Source of the DNA: Acidobacteriota bacterium
GTDB taxonomy: Bacteria > Acidobacteriota > Terriglobia > Terriglobales > Acidobacteriaceae
Assembly (NCBI GenBank): GCA_019351975.1
Contig: JABBOG010000003.1
Coordinates: 62,001 to 126,000 of the forward strand
Direction of reading: 5' to 3'
DNA: 64,000 nt
Shown: piece after piece, positions 37,928 to 47,809 of the stretch
Layout: every line of letters begins with the position of its first letter
Numbering within the stretch: position 1 is the stretch's first letter
Position numbers and translations under genes: made by a program
The notes under the pieces: generated by a model
The model's input: only the letters and a program-made list of their open reading frames with translations
Database searches by the model: none
Told to the model about the DNA's origin: nothing

Positions 37928-38365
37928 TCACCACCAATAAATACAGACGATCACAAACAGCGCCGCAAACCCCATCACAACGGCCACAAGATTGAGGTCG
38001 ACCGAATACACCTTGCTCCGTGTAGCCACCCTCACCGGCAGAATTCCCGAAACATCGTGAAGTCTCCCCCCATACAGCTTCCGCGTCATCAGTGCTGCGA
38101 TAAACCCAAACGGAGACAGACTCGCCAGCCCAACGCCCTCGTAGAACCCCACCGCCTGCGAGAAATGGCTGCTCCAAATCGGATACAACGCACCGAAAGA
38201 CAGCAATGCAACAGTAACGCTCTGCCATACAACATGAAACCGCGCGTGGCCTGTCCAGTCCGGGTTCGATGCGTGCGTCCGGTTCAGATCAATCGTCAGC
38301 TGCGCAATGCTCTGCACCACGCAAAACGCGGACAACGCCAGCCGCGCAAATAAGAGATGATCCAC
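37928..38365 (-). CDS. small integral membrane protein of unknown function
   Basis: 145 aa with about 4 TM segments. Confidence 0.65.
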   Translation of the reverse strand: MDHLLFARLALSAFCVVQSIAQLTIDLNRTHASNPDWTGHARFHVVWQSVTVALLSFGALYPIWSSHFSQAVGFYEGVGLASLSPFGFIAALMTRKLYGGRLHDVSGILPVRVATRSKVYSVDLNLVAVVMGFAALFVIVCIYWW

Positions 38366-38418
38366 GAACCTTCCTTGTCATACTTCAGCGGCTGCAGCGC
38401 CAACCAGTCCATGCAGCC

Positions 38419-39888
38419 TCACACAAATTCAACCTCACTCCGAACCAAGCTATAGCTCGCCGCCACGGTCGGAAGCACGATACAGAGTTTCGCCCCGCCT
38501 TGCTCTCGGTTTCCAGCGCTCACATGTCCGCCGTGCGCCCTCGCCACCGCTTCCACAAACGCCAACCCGAGCCCATGCCCATTCGACTCCCTGCCCTTTA
38601 CGCCCTGCTCGAAAATCTGTTGTCCCAGTTCCACGTCAAAGCCCAGCCCGTCATCCTCAATCTGCAGGGTCGCGAACTGTTCATCCGCTGACAGCCCGAT
38701 CCAAACCGTACATCCAGCGCGAAGATGCTTCATCTCGTTATCCAGAAGGTTCGCCACTACCCGATGCAACAGCGCAGGGTCCGCCATCACCTTCGCCGCT
38801 CCAGCGCTGTGCATCCTCACCCTAAGGCCCTTCTCAGACATGCACGGCTCATAAAGGTCCACCATCACGCGTACCAACTCATCAAGATCCAGCTCGACCG
38901 TCGACAGCCTTAACGCATCCGCCTTCGCTTCAGCAACATCAAGCGATCGATTGAGAAATTCGCACAGCCGATCAAGCTCATCGATCGCAGACACGATCGG
39001 CTCCCCCTGATCCAGACTCACCTCTCGCAGAAGCGCCAGCTCCAGCTGGCCGCGAATCGCAGTCAGCGGGCTCCGAAGATCGTGCGCCAGCGAGTCTGTC
39101 ATCGTGTGCAGCTGGTGCATGGAGTTTTCTATCCTGTCCAGCATGTGGTTCAGCGTTCGCGCCAACTGGCCAATCTCATCATTGTGGCTGCTCGCCGGCA
39201 CCCTGCTCCTCAGGTCAGACTGCCCGATTCTTGAAGCCGCCTCTGTGATCTGCCGCACAAACCCCAGCATCCGCCGCGTCGCGTAAAACACCACTGCAAA
39301 CCCGATAAGAACAATCAGCAGGTACCAGCCTGTAAAACGGATCCGCAGCGCACGCAGCACCCGCATCTCATCCCGCTCAGAGAGCCCCAGGTAAATCTGG
39401 CTCCCGTCATCAATACGTACCGTAGCTACTCGAAACGGTATATGAAATCCCTTGACCCTCAAATCATAGGGGACATCAGCCATCGACTTCGTCGATCGGA
39501 TCGCTGCCAGTTCCGCCTGCCCATCGCCCCTTCCCACCCATAGCGTCATCGCGCCATTTGTGCCCGTTTGCAAAAAGAACACCGAGCTGTTTTCATCGCC
39601 CCCTGAAGGCTGCTTGTTCGGAACTTCCTTGCTCGCAAGCTCCGCCACTTCGCTCACCACGCGGCTGTACAACCGGTCCTTCGGTGTCCGCTCAGCCACG
39701 TCACCCAGAACCTCAACTTCTCCCGAAAGCCATGCATCGCTGCGCCGCTGGATATCGCCCGCGACAAACTGGTGCAGCATCACAAAAACCAGCATGCTGC
39801 CCAACGCAAACGCCAGCGTTGCCCACAGCGATATACGCCACGCCGCACTCCGCATCACCGTTCTAGTGGTTTTTGAGGACATATCCAA
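38419..39888 (-). CDS. sensor histidine kinase with HAMP
   Basis: HAMP-like region; LAHDLRSPLTAIRGQLELAL H-box; GLGLAFVEAVARAHGGHVSA G2 box. Confidence 0.93.
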   Translation of the reverse strand: MDMSSKTTRTVMRSAAWRISLWATLAFALGSMLVFVMLHQFVAGDIQRRSDAWLSGEVEVLGDVAERTPKDRLYSRVVSEVAELASKEVPNKQPSGGDENSSVFFLQTGTNGAMTLWVGRGDGQAELAAIRSTKSMADVPYDLRVKGFHIPFRVATVRIDDGSQIYLGLSERDEMRVLRALRIRFTGWYLLIVLIGFAVVFYATRRMLGFVRQITEAASRIGQSDLRSRVPASSHNDEIGQLARTLNHMLDRIENSMHQLHTMTDSLAHDLRSPLTAIRGQLELALLREVSLDQGEPIVSAIDELDRLCEFLNRSLDVAEAKADALRLSTVELDLDELVRVMVDLYEPCMSEKGLRVRMHSAGAAKVMADPALLHRVVANLLDNEMKHLRAGCTVWIGLSADEQFATLQIEDDGLGFDVELGQQIFEQGVKGRESNGHGLGLAFVEAVARAHGGHVSAGNREQGGAKLCIVLPTVAASYSLVRSEVEFV

Positions 39889-40540
39889 TACCTCGAAGCG
39901 TCTTGATCAAGGGCGTCCGCCCCTCCGTGTCGATCTTCCCACGCAGACGGTAGATATGTACATCCACAACATTCGTGTCCGGCTGTATCCGCATCCCCCA
40001 CACCTCGGAAAGCAGCATCGATCTCGTCACCACTCGGCCCGCATGCCGGCACAGATACTCCAGCAGCACAAACTCCTGCGGACTGAGATTCAGCACATCG
40101 TCTCCGCGCGTTGCCCTCCGCTTCAGCAGATCCAACTCCAGATCCATCACGCGCACCTTCGTCACATCTTCTTTCCCGGAAGAGTTGCGCCGCAATAGAT
40201 TTCTTAGCCGCGCCAAGAGCTCGGCTACCGCGAACGGCTTCGTCAGATAATCGTCGCCGCCCTGCTCCAGCCCTTTCACCCTGTCATCCACAGACCTGCG
40301 CGCTGAAAGAATCAGCACCGGGCTCTGCATCCCGTTCCGGCGCAGTTGCAGGATCAGATCGATTCCATCCTGATCCGGAAGCCCCAGATCCACGATCAAC
40401 CCGTCGTACGTGAATCGGCTCACCAGGGAGGAGGCCGTAGCTCCATCCGACGCTACATCGACTTCGTAGCCCGCCTCGCCCAGCGACTGGCGAAGAAAGC
40501 GCTGAATCTCGAGTTCGTCTTCCACTAGTAAGAGCCGCAT
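39863..40540 (-). CDS. OmpR-family response regulator
   Basis: MRLLLVEDELEIQRFLRQSL; YDGLIVDLGLPDQDGIDLI; C-terminal wHTH GVGYVL-type ending. Confidence 0.94.
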   Translation of the reverse strand: MRLLLVEDELEIQRFLRQSLGEAGYEVDVASDGATASSLVSRFTYDGLIVDLGLPDQDGIDLILQLRRNGMQSPVLILSARRSVDDRVKGLEQGGDDYLTKPFAVAELLARLRNLLRRNSSGKEDVTKVRVMDLELDLLKRRATRGDDVLNLSPQEFVLLEYLCRHAGRVVTRSMLLSEVWGMRIQPDTNVVDVHIYRLRGKIDTEGRTPLIKTLRGIGYVLKNH

Positions 40541-40759
40541 GCACTTACTATAGTGCTACCACGCAGTCCGTCTCTCGCGACTACGTGACGATTTAGTCAT
40601 CCCCAATCGCGTGAAATCGAAGATTCATCGGGTTTTGCTGGCAATATCCACGTACGTCTCGCATGAACAAATTGTCATCCCAAACCCCACCCGAAAAACG
40701 CGACAAACCTCTTGTATCTTCGTCTTATCCGTTAGACGTACCTATCACGCCGGGGGGCT

Positions 40760-41683
40760 ATGTTTGACTATCAAAAAAATCGATTACGGCGAGCCTTCAC
40801 CGACTCCCTGCCACTTCCGGAGCATCTCGACTCGCACCTGAAGCAAGCACTCACCCGCGTCTTAACCAACCACGGCAGCCTCATCCGCCCCGAGATCGTC
40901 ATGGATCTCGCCCTCGGATATGAGCTCCCGCTGGGCGTCGCAACCGACCTCGCCGTAGGCCTCGAATACTTCCACACAGCTTCCCTTCTCTTCGATGATC
41001 TCCCCTCCATGGACGACGCCGTAGAGCGTCGCGGTACCCCTTGCGTCCACGTCGAGTTTGGAGACTCCGGCGCCATTCTCTCCGCCCTCGCTCTCATCAA
41101 TCGCGCCTACTTCCTCATCTGGCGCGCCGCGGCGCAGTGCAGCCCCGCGAACCAGCCCGTCGCCTTGGCCTACCTCGAACACCATCTCGGCGTAGGCGGC
41201 CTGCTCCACGGTCAGAGCATGGACCTCCACTACGAATCCCTCCCGCGCGGCCGCGAGACCGCCGAGCAGATCGCGATCGGAAAGACCGTCTCCCTCATGC
41301 GTCTCACCCTCGTCCTTCCGGCAATCCTAGGCGGAGCCTCCGCGCAGGAACTTCACCTGCTCAATCGCATCGCTCTCTTTTGGGGACTCAGCTACCAGAT
41401 CGCTGACGACCTCAAAGATGTGCTTCAAAATTCCACCGAGAGCGGCAAAACCAGCTCGCGCGACTACTCCCTCGGCAGGCCCAACATCGCACTTATACTC
41501 GGAGTTGACGGTGCTGTACAACGGTTACAGCGATTCATCGCCATGGGAGACACGATGGTACGTAAGCTTGTCACGCTCCAACCAAACCTTCGCTTTCTCG
41601 AAGCTATCCGCGCCGACCTCGGCAAAGAGCTCATCATCCTCACACAGAGCGCCTGCACTGAAACCGTCGGAGCGTCCAGTTGA
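40760..41683 (+). CDS. polyprenyl (farnesyl/geranylgeranyl) diphosphate synthase
   Basis: FARM-like LLFDDLPSMDDAVERRG and second Asp motif ADDLKD; GGLLHGQSMDL. Confidence 0.9.
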   Translation: MFDYQKNRLRRAFTDSLPLPEHLDSHLKQALTRVLTNHGSLIRPEIVMDLALGYELPLGVATDLAVGLEYFHTASLLFDDLPSMDDAVERRGTPCVHVEFGDSGAILSALALINRAYFLIWRAAAQCSPANQPVALAYLEHHLGVGGLLHGQSMDLHYESLPRGRETAEQIAIGKTVSLMRLTLVLPAILGGASAQELHLLNRIALFWGLSYQIADDLKDVLQNSTESGKTSSRDYSLGRPNIALILGVDGAVQRLQRFIAMGDTMVRKLVTLQPNLRFLEAIRADLGKELIILTQSACTETVGASS

Positions 41684-42792
41684 TATTTGTAAAACTGATC
41701 CTGGTCAATCTTCTTCGCCATCGAATCAGATCCTTGATCAGCATCGCAGGCATCGCATTCAGCGTCGCCGCCATGCTCACCATCGTCACAGTTCTCCAGG
41801 GAGCCGTCGGCATGTTCTCCGGCATCCTCTCCAGCGATAGCCAGATCATCGTCTTCGAGCGCAACGTCTCCGACCTCTTCTTCAGCAGCGTCTCCTCCAC
41901 CGCCGCCACCACCATCGCCTCCTGGCCCATCGTCCAGCACGCAGACCCCGTCCTCTTCGGCATCGTCTCAAGTTCCGATCACCCCATCATCACCTGCTTC
42001 GGCATCACCTCCGCCGACGCTCGCCTGCGCAAAGCCACGTGGATCCAAGGCGATCGCTCTAACTTCGCAAACGCGACCGACGGTGTTGTGCTCGGTCAGC
42101 GCGCCGCCGAATTCCTCAAAGCCTCACTCGGCAGCGCCGTCCAGATCGGCCACGGCACCTTCCATGTCATCGGCATCATCAAAACAGCAAACGGCTTCGA
42201 GGATGGCGGCGTCTTCATGCCCCTCGCATCCGCACAAAAGTTCTTCCACAAAGACGCTGAATCTTCCGTCATCACCGTCAAGCTCCACAACAAAGACGAC
42301 ATCCCACAATTCAAGAGCATGGTGAAGTCCCACTTCCCCAATCTCGTCGCGCTCGAAGACGATGAGTTCACCCGCTCCTACTCCCAATTCAAAATACTGA
42401 AAGCCACCGCGTGGGCCGTCGGTGGATGCGGTCTGCTGCTCGGCGGCCTCGGCGTCGCCAACACCATGATCATGTCCGTCTTCACGCGCATCCGCGAGAT
42501 CGCCATCCTCCGCGTCAACGGCTTCTCCAACTCCCAGATCGCCACCATGATCTTCGGCGAATCCGCCCTCGTCGCTGTCGTCGGCGCAGTCACTGGCCTC
42601 CTCATCGGAACCGCGTTCCTCTATCTCCTCAAGCTCATCCCCGCGCTCCACGGATACGTCGACGTCACCATTCAGCCCCTCGTCGTCCTCATCGTCATCG
42701 CTCTCGCCTTCCTCACCGGCGTCGCCGGCGCGCTCTATCCAGCCATCTACGCCATGCGTATCCGCGCGGTGGAGGCGCTACGCTTCGAATGA
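41680..42792 (+). CDS. ABC transporter permease (FtsX/MacB-like)
   Basis: N-terminal TM, periplasmic domain, three C-terminal TMs; ANTMIMSVFTRIREIAILRVNGFSNSQIATMIFGES. 4-bp overlap with previous gene. Confidence 0.9.
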   Translation: MIFVKLILVNLLRHRIRSLISIAGIAFSVAAMLTIVTVLQGAVGMFSGILSSDSQIIVFERNVSDLFFSSVSSTAATTIASWPIVQHADPVLFGIVSSSDHPIITCFGITSADARLRKATWIQGDRSNFANATDGVVLGQRAAEFLKASLGSAVQIGHGTFHVIGIIKTANGFEDGGVFMPLASAQKFFHKDAESSVITVKLHNKDDIPQFKSMVKSHFPNLVALEDDEFTRSYSQFKILKATAWAVGGCGLLLGGLGVANTMIMSVFTRIREIAILRVNGFSNSQIATMIFGESALVAVVGAVTGLLIGTAFLYLLKLIPALHGYVDVTIQPLVVLIVIALAFLTGVAGALYPAIYAMRIRAVEALRFE

Positions 42793-43493
42793 CGCCTCCG
42801 ACCTCCATCCCTGCCGCCGCCCCTGTTGTCCTCCGCGCGCAAGACGTCTGGAAGAGCTACGACCAGGGTGCCATCACCGTTCTCAACGGCGTCGACTTCG
42901 TCGCCGGTAAAGGCGAGACCGTAGCACTCTGCGGCCCCTCCGGCTGCGGCAAAAGCACGCTGCTTCACCTCCTCGGCGGTCTCGACGAACCGGATCGCGG
43001 CCTCATCTCCGTCAACAGCGTCGAGATCAACCGGCACACCAACCCCCTCCGCCTCCTGCGCTACGAAGTCGGCTTTGTCTTCCAACTCCACAACCTCATC
43101 CCCGATCTCACCCTCCAGGAAAACTGCCTGATCCCTACCGTCGCCGCCGGCGTCCCACGCCCCACCGCTCTCGCACGACTGCAAGACCTCGCAGAGCGCA
43201 CCGGCCTCGGCCACCGCCTCCATCAGCGCATCCAGAAGCTCTCCGGCGGCGAACGCCAGCGCACCGCCCTCTGCCGCGCCCTCATGAACAAGCCCCGTAT
43301 TCTGCTCGCCGACGAACCCACCGGCTCGCTCGACGAAAAGACCAGCTCCGTCATCTTTAACCTCCTCCTCGACATCGTCGCGAAAGAAGGCGTCACACTC
43401 GTGATGGCCACGCACGACCGCGCCCTCGCGCAACGATGCGACAGGCTCGTGGAGATGCGCGATGGGAGGATCCATGAGCCTCAGCCTCTCTAG
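42789..43493 (+). CDS. ABC transporter ATP-binding protein (LolD/MacB type)
   Basis: Walker A GPSGCGKST, signature LSGGERQR, Walker B ILLADEPTGSLD; ATGA overlap with permease. Confidence 0.95.
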   Translation: MTPPTSIPAAAPVVLRAQDVWKSYDQGAITVLNGVDFVAGKGETVALCGPSGCGKSTLLHLLGGLDEPDRGLISVNSVEINRHTNPLRLLRYEVGFVFQLHNLIPDLTLQENCLIPTVAAGVPRPTALARLQDLAERTGLGHRLHQRIQKLSGGERQRTALCRALMNKPRILLADEPTGSLDEKTSSVIFNLLLDIVAKEGVTLVMATHDRALAQRCDRLVEMRDGRIHEPQPL

Positions 43494-44853
43494 CGCCGCA
43501 GCCATCCCTTCCAGAACATCCGCAGCCTCACAGCCACAAGTCGCCGCCGCGTCCGCTACCCCTGCCCGCACCGTCATGGCCGAAACCGCATGGCACAGCC
43601 TCCTCTGGCTGGTCGTCGCCAACGCCATCGGCGTCCTCATCGCCGCCATGCTGCTACTGCCGCACATCAACCTCTTTCTCAACCCCTGGACCTACGGCCG
43701 ATGGATGCCCGCGCACATCAACCTGCAGCTCTACGGCTGGTGCAGTCTCCCTCTCGTCGCCTTCCTCTTTCACGTCTACGGCACCGACCGCAGCCGCTTC
43801 GCACTCTGGACCCGGCCCGCTCTTTGGATATGGTCCTGCGCCCTCGCCATCGGCGCATTCTCCTGGCTGCAAGGCCACTCCAGCGGCAAGCTCTTCCTCG
43901 ATTGGACCGGCTATCCGCGCGTCCTCTTCCCGCTCGCCCTCCTCAGCATCTGGGCACTCCTCACAGCCTCCTTCATCGATCCATCAAAGCTGCACCCACC
44001 GGCCACAATCGCCTCCCGCATCGCAAAGACCCTCGGCCTCGTCTGCCTCTTCATCGTTCCGTTCCTGATCTACATCGCATCCAGCCCCGCCATCTATCCG
44101 CCCATCAATCCCGACACCGGCGGCCCCACCGGAGCCAGCCAGCTCGAGTCCACCCTCGTCATCATCGCCATCCTCCTCCTTCTTCCTTATGGCCTCGCAC
44201 GCCGCAAGTCCCCGCGCTCCGCATCCCTCGCCGTCTCCTGGATCATCTTCGCCGCCGAATCTCTCCTCTGCCTCGGCCTCGGTCGCGCCGACGTCAGCCA
44301 CCACCGCCCAACCCAATGGATCAGCCTCGGCAGCCTCCTGCTTTGGATTCCGCTCATCCCCCTCTACTACGCCGCCTTCGACTGGCATCCCAACACCCGC
44401 CGCTGGCGCATCGCCTTCCTCTCCTGGTGGGCCGTCCTCGTTCCCACCGGCTGGATGCTCTTCCTTCCCGGCGTCCTCGACCACTTCAAGTTCACCGACG
44501 GCCTCGTCGGTCACTCCCTCCTCGCCATGGCCGGCTTCGTCTCCAGCCTCATCATCTTCGTCATGGTCCAACTCCTCGGTGACGACGGCTGGATCTTCAA
44601 CGGCACCTGGTCCTTCTATGTCTGGCAGGCCAGCGTCCTCGTCTACGTCCTCATCATGTTCTTCGCCGGCTGGCGCGAAGGCTCCAACCCAGCCTTCTCC
44701 ATGATTCCCGGCACTCTCCGCAATGCCATCTACACGCTGCGTCTCCTCGTCGGCATCCTCATGCTCGTGGCCTCGCTCGACTGGTTCATCGATGCCTTCA
44801 CCCTCCTCCGCGAACTGCGTCCACACTCCCCTTCCGCTCCGGTGACACCATGA
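43462..44853 (+). CDS. cbb3-type cytochrome oxidase subunit I-like membrane protein
   Basis: YGRWMPAHINLQLYGWCSLPLVAFLFHVYG, NPDTGGPTGAS, ADVSHHRPTQW, DHFKFTDGLVGHSLLAMAGF; about 12 TM. Confidence 0.7.
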   Translation: MGGSMSLSLSSAAAIPSRTSAASQPQVAAASATPARTVMAETAWHSLLWLVVANAIGVLIAAMLLLPHINLFLNPWTYGRWMPAHINLQLYGWCSLPLVAFLFHVYGTDRSRFALWTRPALWIWSCALAIGAFSWLQGHSSGKLFLDWTGYPRVLFPLALLSIWALLTASFIDPSKLHPPATIASRIAKTLGLVCLFIVPFLIYIASSPAIYPPINPDTGGPTGASQLESTLVIIAILLLLPYGLARRKSPRSASLAVSWIIFAAESLLCLGLGRADVSHHRPTQWISLGSLLLWIPLIPLYYAAFDWHPNTRRWRIAFLSWWAVLVPTGWMLFLPGVLDHFKFTDGLVGHSLLAMAGFVSSLIIFVMVQLLGDDGWIFNGTWSFYVWQASVLVYVLIMFFAGWREGSNPAFSMIPGTLRNAIYTLRLLVGILMLVASLDWFIDAFTLLRELRPHSPSAPVTP

Positions 44854-45260
44854 CACGACGCCTCCTCTTCGCCTACCAGATCCTCACCGGCCTCTCCGAC
44901 GCCTCCACCGGGCTATTGCTCATCGTCGCGCCCGTCTTCACCTTGCGCCTCATGCAGCTTCACGCCGCACCCGCCGCGCTTCCCTTCCTCTCCTATGCCG
45001 GCGTCTTCGTTCTCTCCGTCGGCATCGCATGTTTCTACGGAGCCATCCTCACCCGCCGTCCCCTCATGGCAGACAAGCTCGAAGTCGTCTGGCTCCTCAC
45101 CGGCATCACCCGCGCGCTCGTCGCCGCCTTCGTCCTCGTCAGCATCGTCTCCAAAACCCTCGAAGCAGGCTGGATCACCGTCGCCATCACCGACGGCGCT
45201 ATCGCCCTCTTCCAGTTCTACGGCCTTGCCCGCGGATGGTTGAAGCGTGTCGAAGCTTAA
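44850..45260 (+). CDS. small membrane protein of unknown function
   Basis: 136 aa, 4 hydrophobic segments; ATGA overlap with previous gene. Confidence 0.75.
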   Translation: MTRRLLFAYQILTGLSDASTGLLLIVAPVFTLRLMQLHAAPAALPFLSYAGVFVLSVGIACFYGAILTRRPLMADKLEVVWLLTGITRALVAAFVLVSIVSKTLEAGWITVAITDGAIALFQFYGLARGWLKRVEA

Positions 45261-47202
45261 GCAGCTCGCATCCGGTTGGCGAGGTATCTGCCTCGTCGCG
45301 ATCACCTACGTCTACTTCCTCATCTTCGCGCAGTTCGCCTTCCTCCATCGCCTCGCTACCCTCGGCATCGCGGACACGCACCTCAAGCTGGTCATGGCCT
45401 CCATGGCCATCGGCGGCATCCTCTTCAGCCTCATCGCCGCACGCCTTCAAACCGCCACCCCACCGCTCAGCCCCTCCGCTCGCCTGCGCGCCGCCCTCAT
45501 CCTCAGCGCCGCCGCCGCGCTTCTCACCCTGCTTCCACTCAATCTCTTCGCCAGCCTCGCCGTCGCCTTTCTCATCGGCACCGGCCTCGGCCTGCTCACC
45601 GTAACCCTCGTCACCCACCTGCCAACGTGGCTCGGCCCAACCGACCCAATCCTCCAGGTCGGTCTCGGCACAGGCCTCGGCTACTTCATCTGCAACTTCC
45701 CTCCGATCTTCGCAGCGTCGCCGCAAACGCAATCGTTCATCGCCGCAACCCTCTGCCTGCTCGGCCTCTTCGCTGTCGGCATCGCCCGTCCCATGCAGCC
45801 TGCAGCGCAGCCTCAGCCCGCACTGCCCCCACCCGCCCGCACTCTTTCCTTCCCCATCGTCCTCGCCTGCTTCACCGCTCTTGTCTGGCTTGACTCCGCC
45901 GCCTTCTTCATCATCCAGAGCACCCCCGCCCTCAAAGCTGGCACATGGGTAGGTTCCGCGCATCTCTGGCTGAACGGCAGCCTTCACCTCGCCGCAGCCA
46001 TCGCCAGCGCGCTCCTGCTCCGGCGTCGCGGCATCGGCGTCGTTCTCAGCACCGCCTTCCTCGCTCTCGCCATCGCATGCCTTCTCCTGCTCGACCCCAA
46101 CCGCGCTCTGCTCGCCTCTCTCTTCTATCCCGTCGGCGTCTCGCTCTACTCCGTCGCCCTCGTCGCCTATCCCGCGCTCCTCTTCGGCCCCGCCACCCTT
46201 TCCAACCGAGCCCATCGCGCCGGTTGGATCTACGCCATCGCTGGCTGGATCGGCTCCGCCATGGGCATCGGCATGGCGCAGAATCTTCGCCACGTTCCCG
46301 TCGCCTTTGTCGCCATCGCGGGCACCGTCATCCTCGGCCCACAAATCTCTCACCTCACCATCAGGCGCTCCCGCGAACTCACCGCCGTCGCCGCCATCCT
46401 CACCCTTTCACTCCTCGTCGATCTCGCACTCCGAGCCCATCACACCCACACACCTCCACTCTCCGCCATCGAGCGCGGCCGTCGGGTCTACATCGCCGAA
46501 GGCTGCATCAACTGCCACTCCCAATACATCCGCCCCAACAGCACCGACGTCCTCATGTGGGGTCCCGCGCAGACCATCGAAGAGCTGCGCCAACAGCATC
46601 CCCCGCTCATCGGCAACCGCCGTCAGGGACCGGATCTCTCCGAGGTCGGCGGCCGTCGCTCCCCCCTCTGGCTGCGCGCGCACTTCTACAAGCCCCGCCA
46701 GGTCAGCCACGCCTCCTTCATGCCCTCCTACAAATACCTCTTCCAGAACTCCAACCGCGGCAACGACCTCATCGCCTACCTCAACAGCCTCAAAAGCCCC
46801 ACCTACCCGCAGCACATTCAGGCCGAACAGGCATGGCATCCCTCCGCTGCGGCCGTGGCCTCTGCCAATCCCACCACCGGCGCGCATCTCTTCGCCAACT
46901 ACTGCGCCACCTGCCACCAATCCAACGGACTCACCCGCCAAACCTGGCACAACGACTTCAAACATCTTCCGCCCACCCTTTCCACCGGCTCCTGGTCACG
47001 CCTGCAGCCCTCCGATACTCCCGCGCAGCGCCAACACATCCTCGCTCGCATCATCAAATTCGGCATCCCCGGAACAGACATGCCGGGTCACGAATACCTC
47101 CCCGACAACGACGTCGCCGACATCGCTCTCTGGCTAAGCCAATCCATCGCGCAGCCACATCAATCTGTAACCAACCACACCACCACTGGAGAACTTCAAT
47201 GA
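45247..47202 (+). CDS. MFS-like membrane domain fused to CcoO-like and second c-type cytochrome domain
   Basis: N-terminal about 12 TM; then RGRRVYIAEGCINCHSQYIRPNSTDVLMWGPAQ...GPDLSEVGGRRSPLWLRAHFYKPRQVSHASFMPSYKYLF; second haem site ANYCATCHQSNG. Confidence 0.88.
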   Translation: MSKLKQLASGWRGICLVAITYVYFLIFAQFAFLHRLATLGIADTHLKLVMASMAIGGILFSLIAARLQTATPPLSPSARLRAALILSAAAALLTLLPLNLFASLAVAFLIGTGLGLLTVTLVTHLPTWLGPTDPILQVGLGTGLGYFICNFPPIFAASPQTQSFIAATLCLLGLFAVGIARPMQPAAQPQPALPPPARTLSFPIVLACFTALVWLDSAAFFIIQSTPALKAGTWVGSAHLWLNGSLHLAAAIASALLLRRRGIGVVLSTAFLALAIACLLLLDPNRALLASLFYPVGVSLYSVALVAYPALLFGPATLSNRAHRAGWIYAIAGWIGSAMGIGMAQNLRHVPVAFVAIAGTVILGPQISHLTIRRSRELTAVAAILTLSLLVDLALRAHHTHTPPLSAIERGRRVYIAEGCINCHSQYIRPNSTDVLMWGPAQTIEELRQQHPPLIGNRRQGPDLSEVGGRRSPLWLRAHFYKPRQVSHASFMPSYKYLFQNSNRGNDLIAYLNSLKSPTYPQHIQAEQAWHPSAAAVASANPTTGAHLFANYCATCHQSNGLTRQTWHNDFKHLPPTLSTGSWSRLQPSDTPAQRQHILARIIKFGIPGTDMPGHEYLPDNDVADIALWLSQSIAQPHQSVTNHTTTGELQ

Positions 47203-47771
47203 AAGCCTTCGCCTCCTCGCTCATCCTCGCCCTCCCCTTCGCCCTCATCGGCTCCGCTCTAGCGCAGCACAGCACCTTCACCGTCAATCCCGGCGCTAGC
47301 AAAGTTAACATGACCCTCAAAACCAACCACGACAACGTTCTCGGCAGCTTCCACATCCAATCCGGCGCGATCCAATACGACAACAGCGCTCACACCATGG
47401 CAGGCTCCGTCGTCGTCGCCGCAGGCAGTGGCGACACCGGCAACCAGAGCCGCGATAAAAAGATGGACAAAGACATCCTCGAAACCCAGAAATACACCAC
47501 CGTCACCTTCGCCCCCAGGAGCTACACAGGAAACATCGCCCCCTCCGGCGACTCCACCATTCAGGTCACTGGCGTCATCACCCTCCTCGGCAACCCACAC
47601 GACATCACCATCCCCATGCAGATCCACATCGACGCCAACAACGCCACCGCCAAAGCAAGCTTCCCCATCCCCTACGTCCAGTGGGGCCTCAAAGACCCAA
47701 GTTTCTTCGTCCTCAAAGCCCAGAAAGAAGTCGACATCGACCTCAACCTCGCCGGCACCATCGCTCACTAA
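47199..47771 (+). CDS. YceI family periplasmic protein
   Basis: Signal peptide MKAFASSLILALPFALIGSALAQ; STFTVNPGASKVNMTLKTNHDNVLGSF ... VTGVITLLGNPHDITIPM; ATGA overlap with previous gene. Confidence 0.88.
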   Translation: MKAFASSLILALPFALIGSALAQHSTFTVNPGASKVNMTLKTNHDNVLGSFHIQSGAIQYDNSAHTMAGSVVVAAGSGDTGNQSRDKKMDKDILETQKYTTVTFAPRSYTGNIAPSGDSTIQVTGVITLLGNPHDITIPMQIHIDANNATAKASFPIPYVQWGLKDPSFFVLKAQKEVDIDLNLAGTIAH

Positions 47772-47809
47772 CCGCGCGCTTCCAAACAACGCATCCAACA
47801 TCCCTGTTT

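Noticed and set aside
42411-42788. N-terminal extension of the ABC ATPase ORF
   Set aside because: Out-of-frame translation of the permease; real start is ATG at 42789 with ATGA overlap
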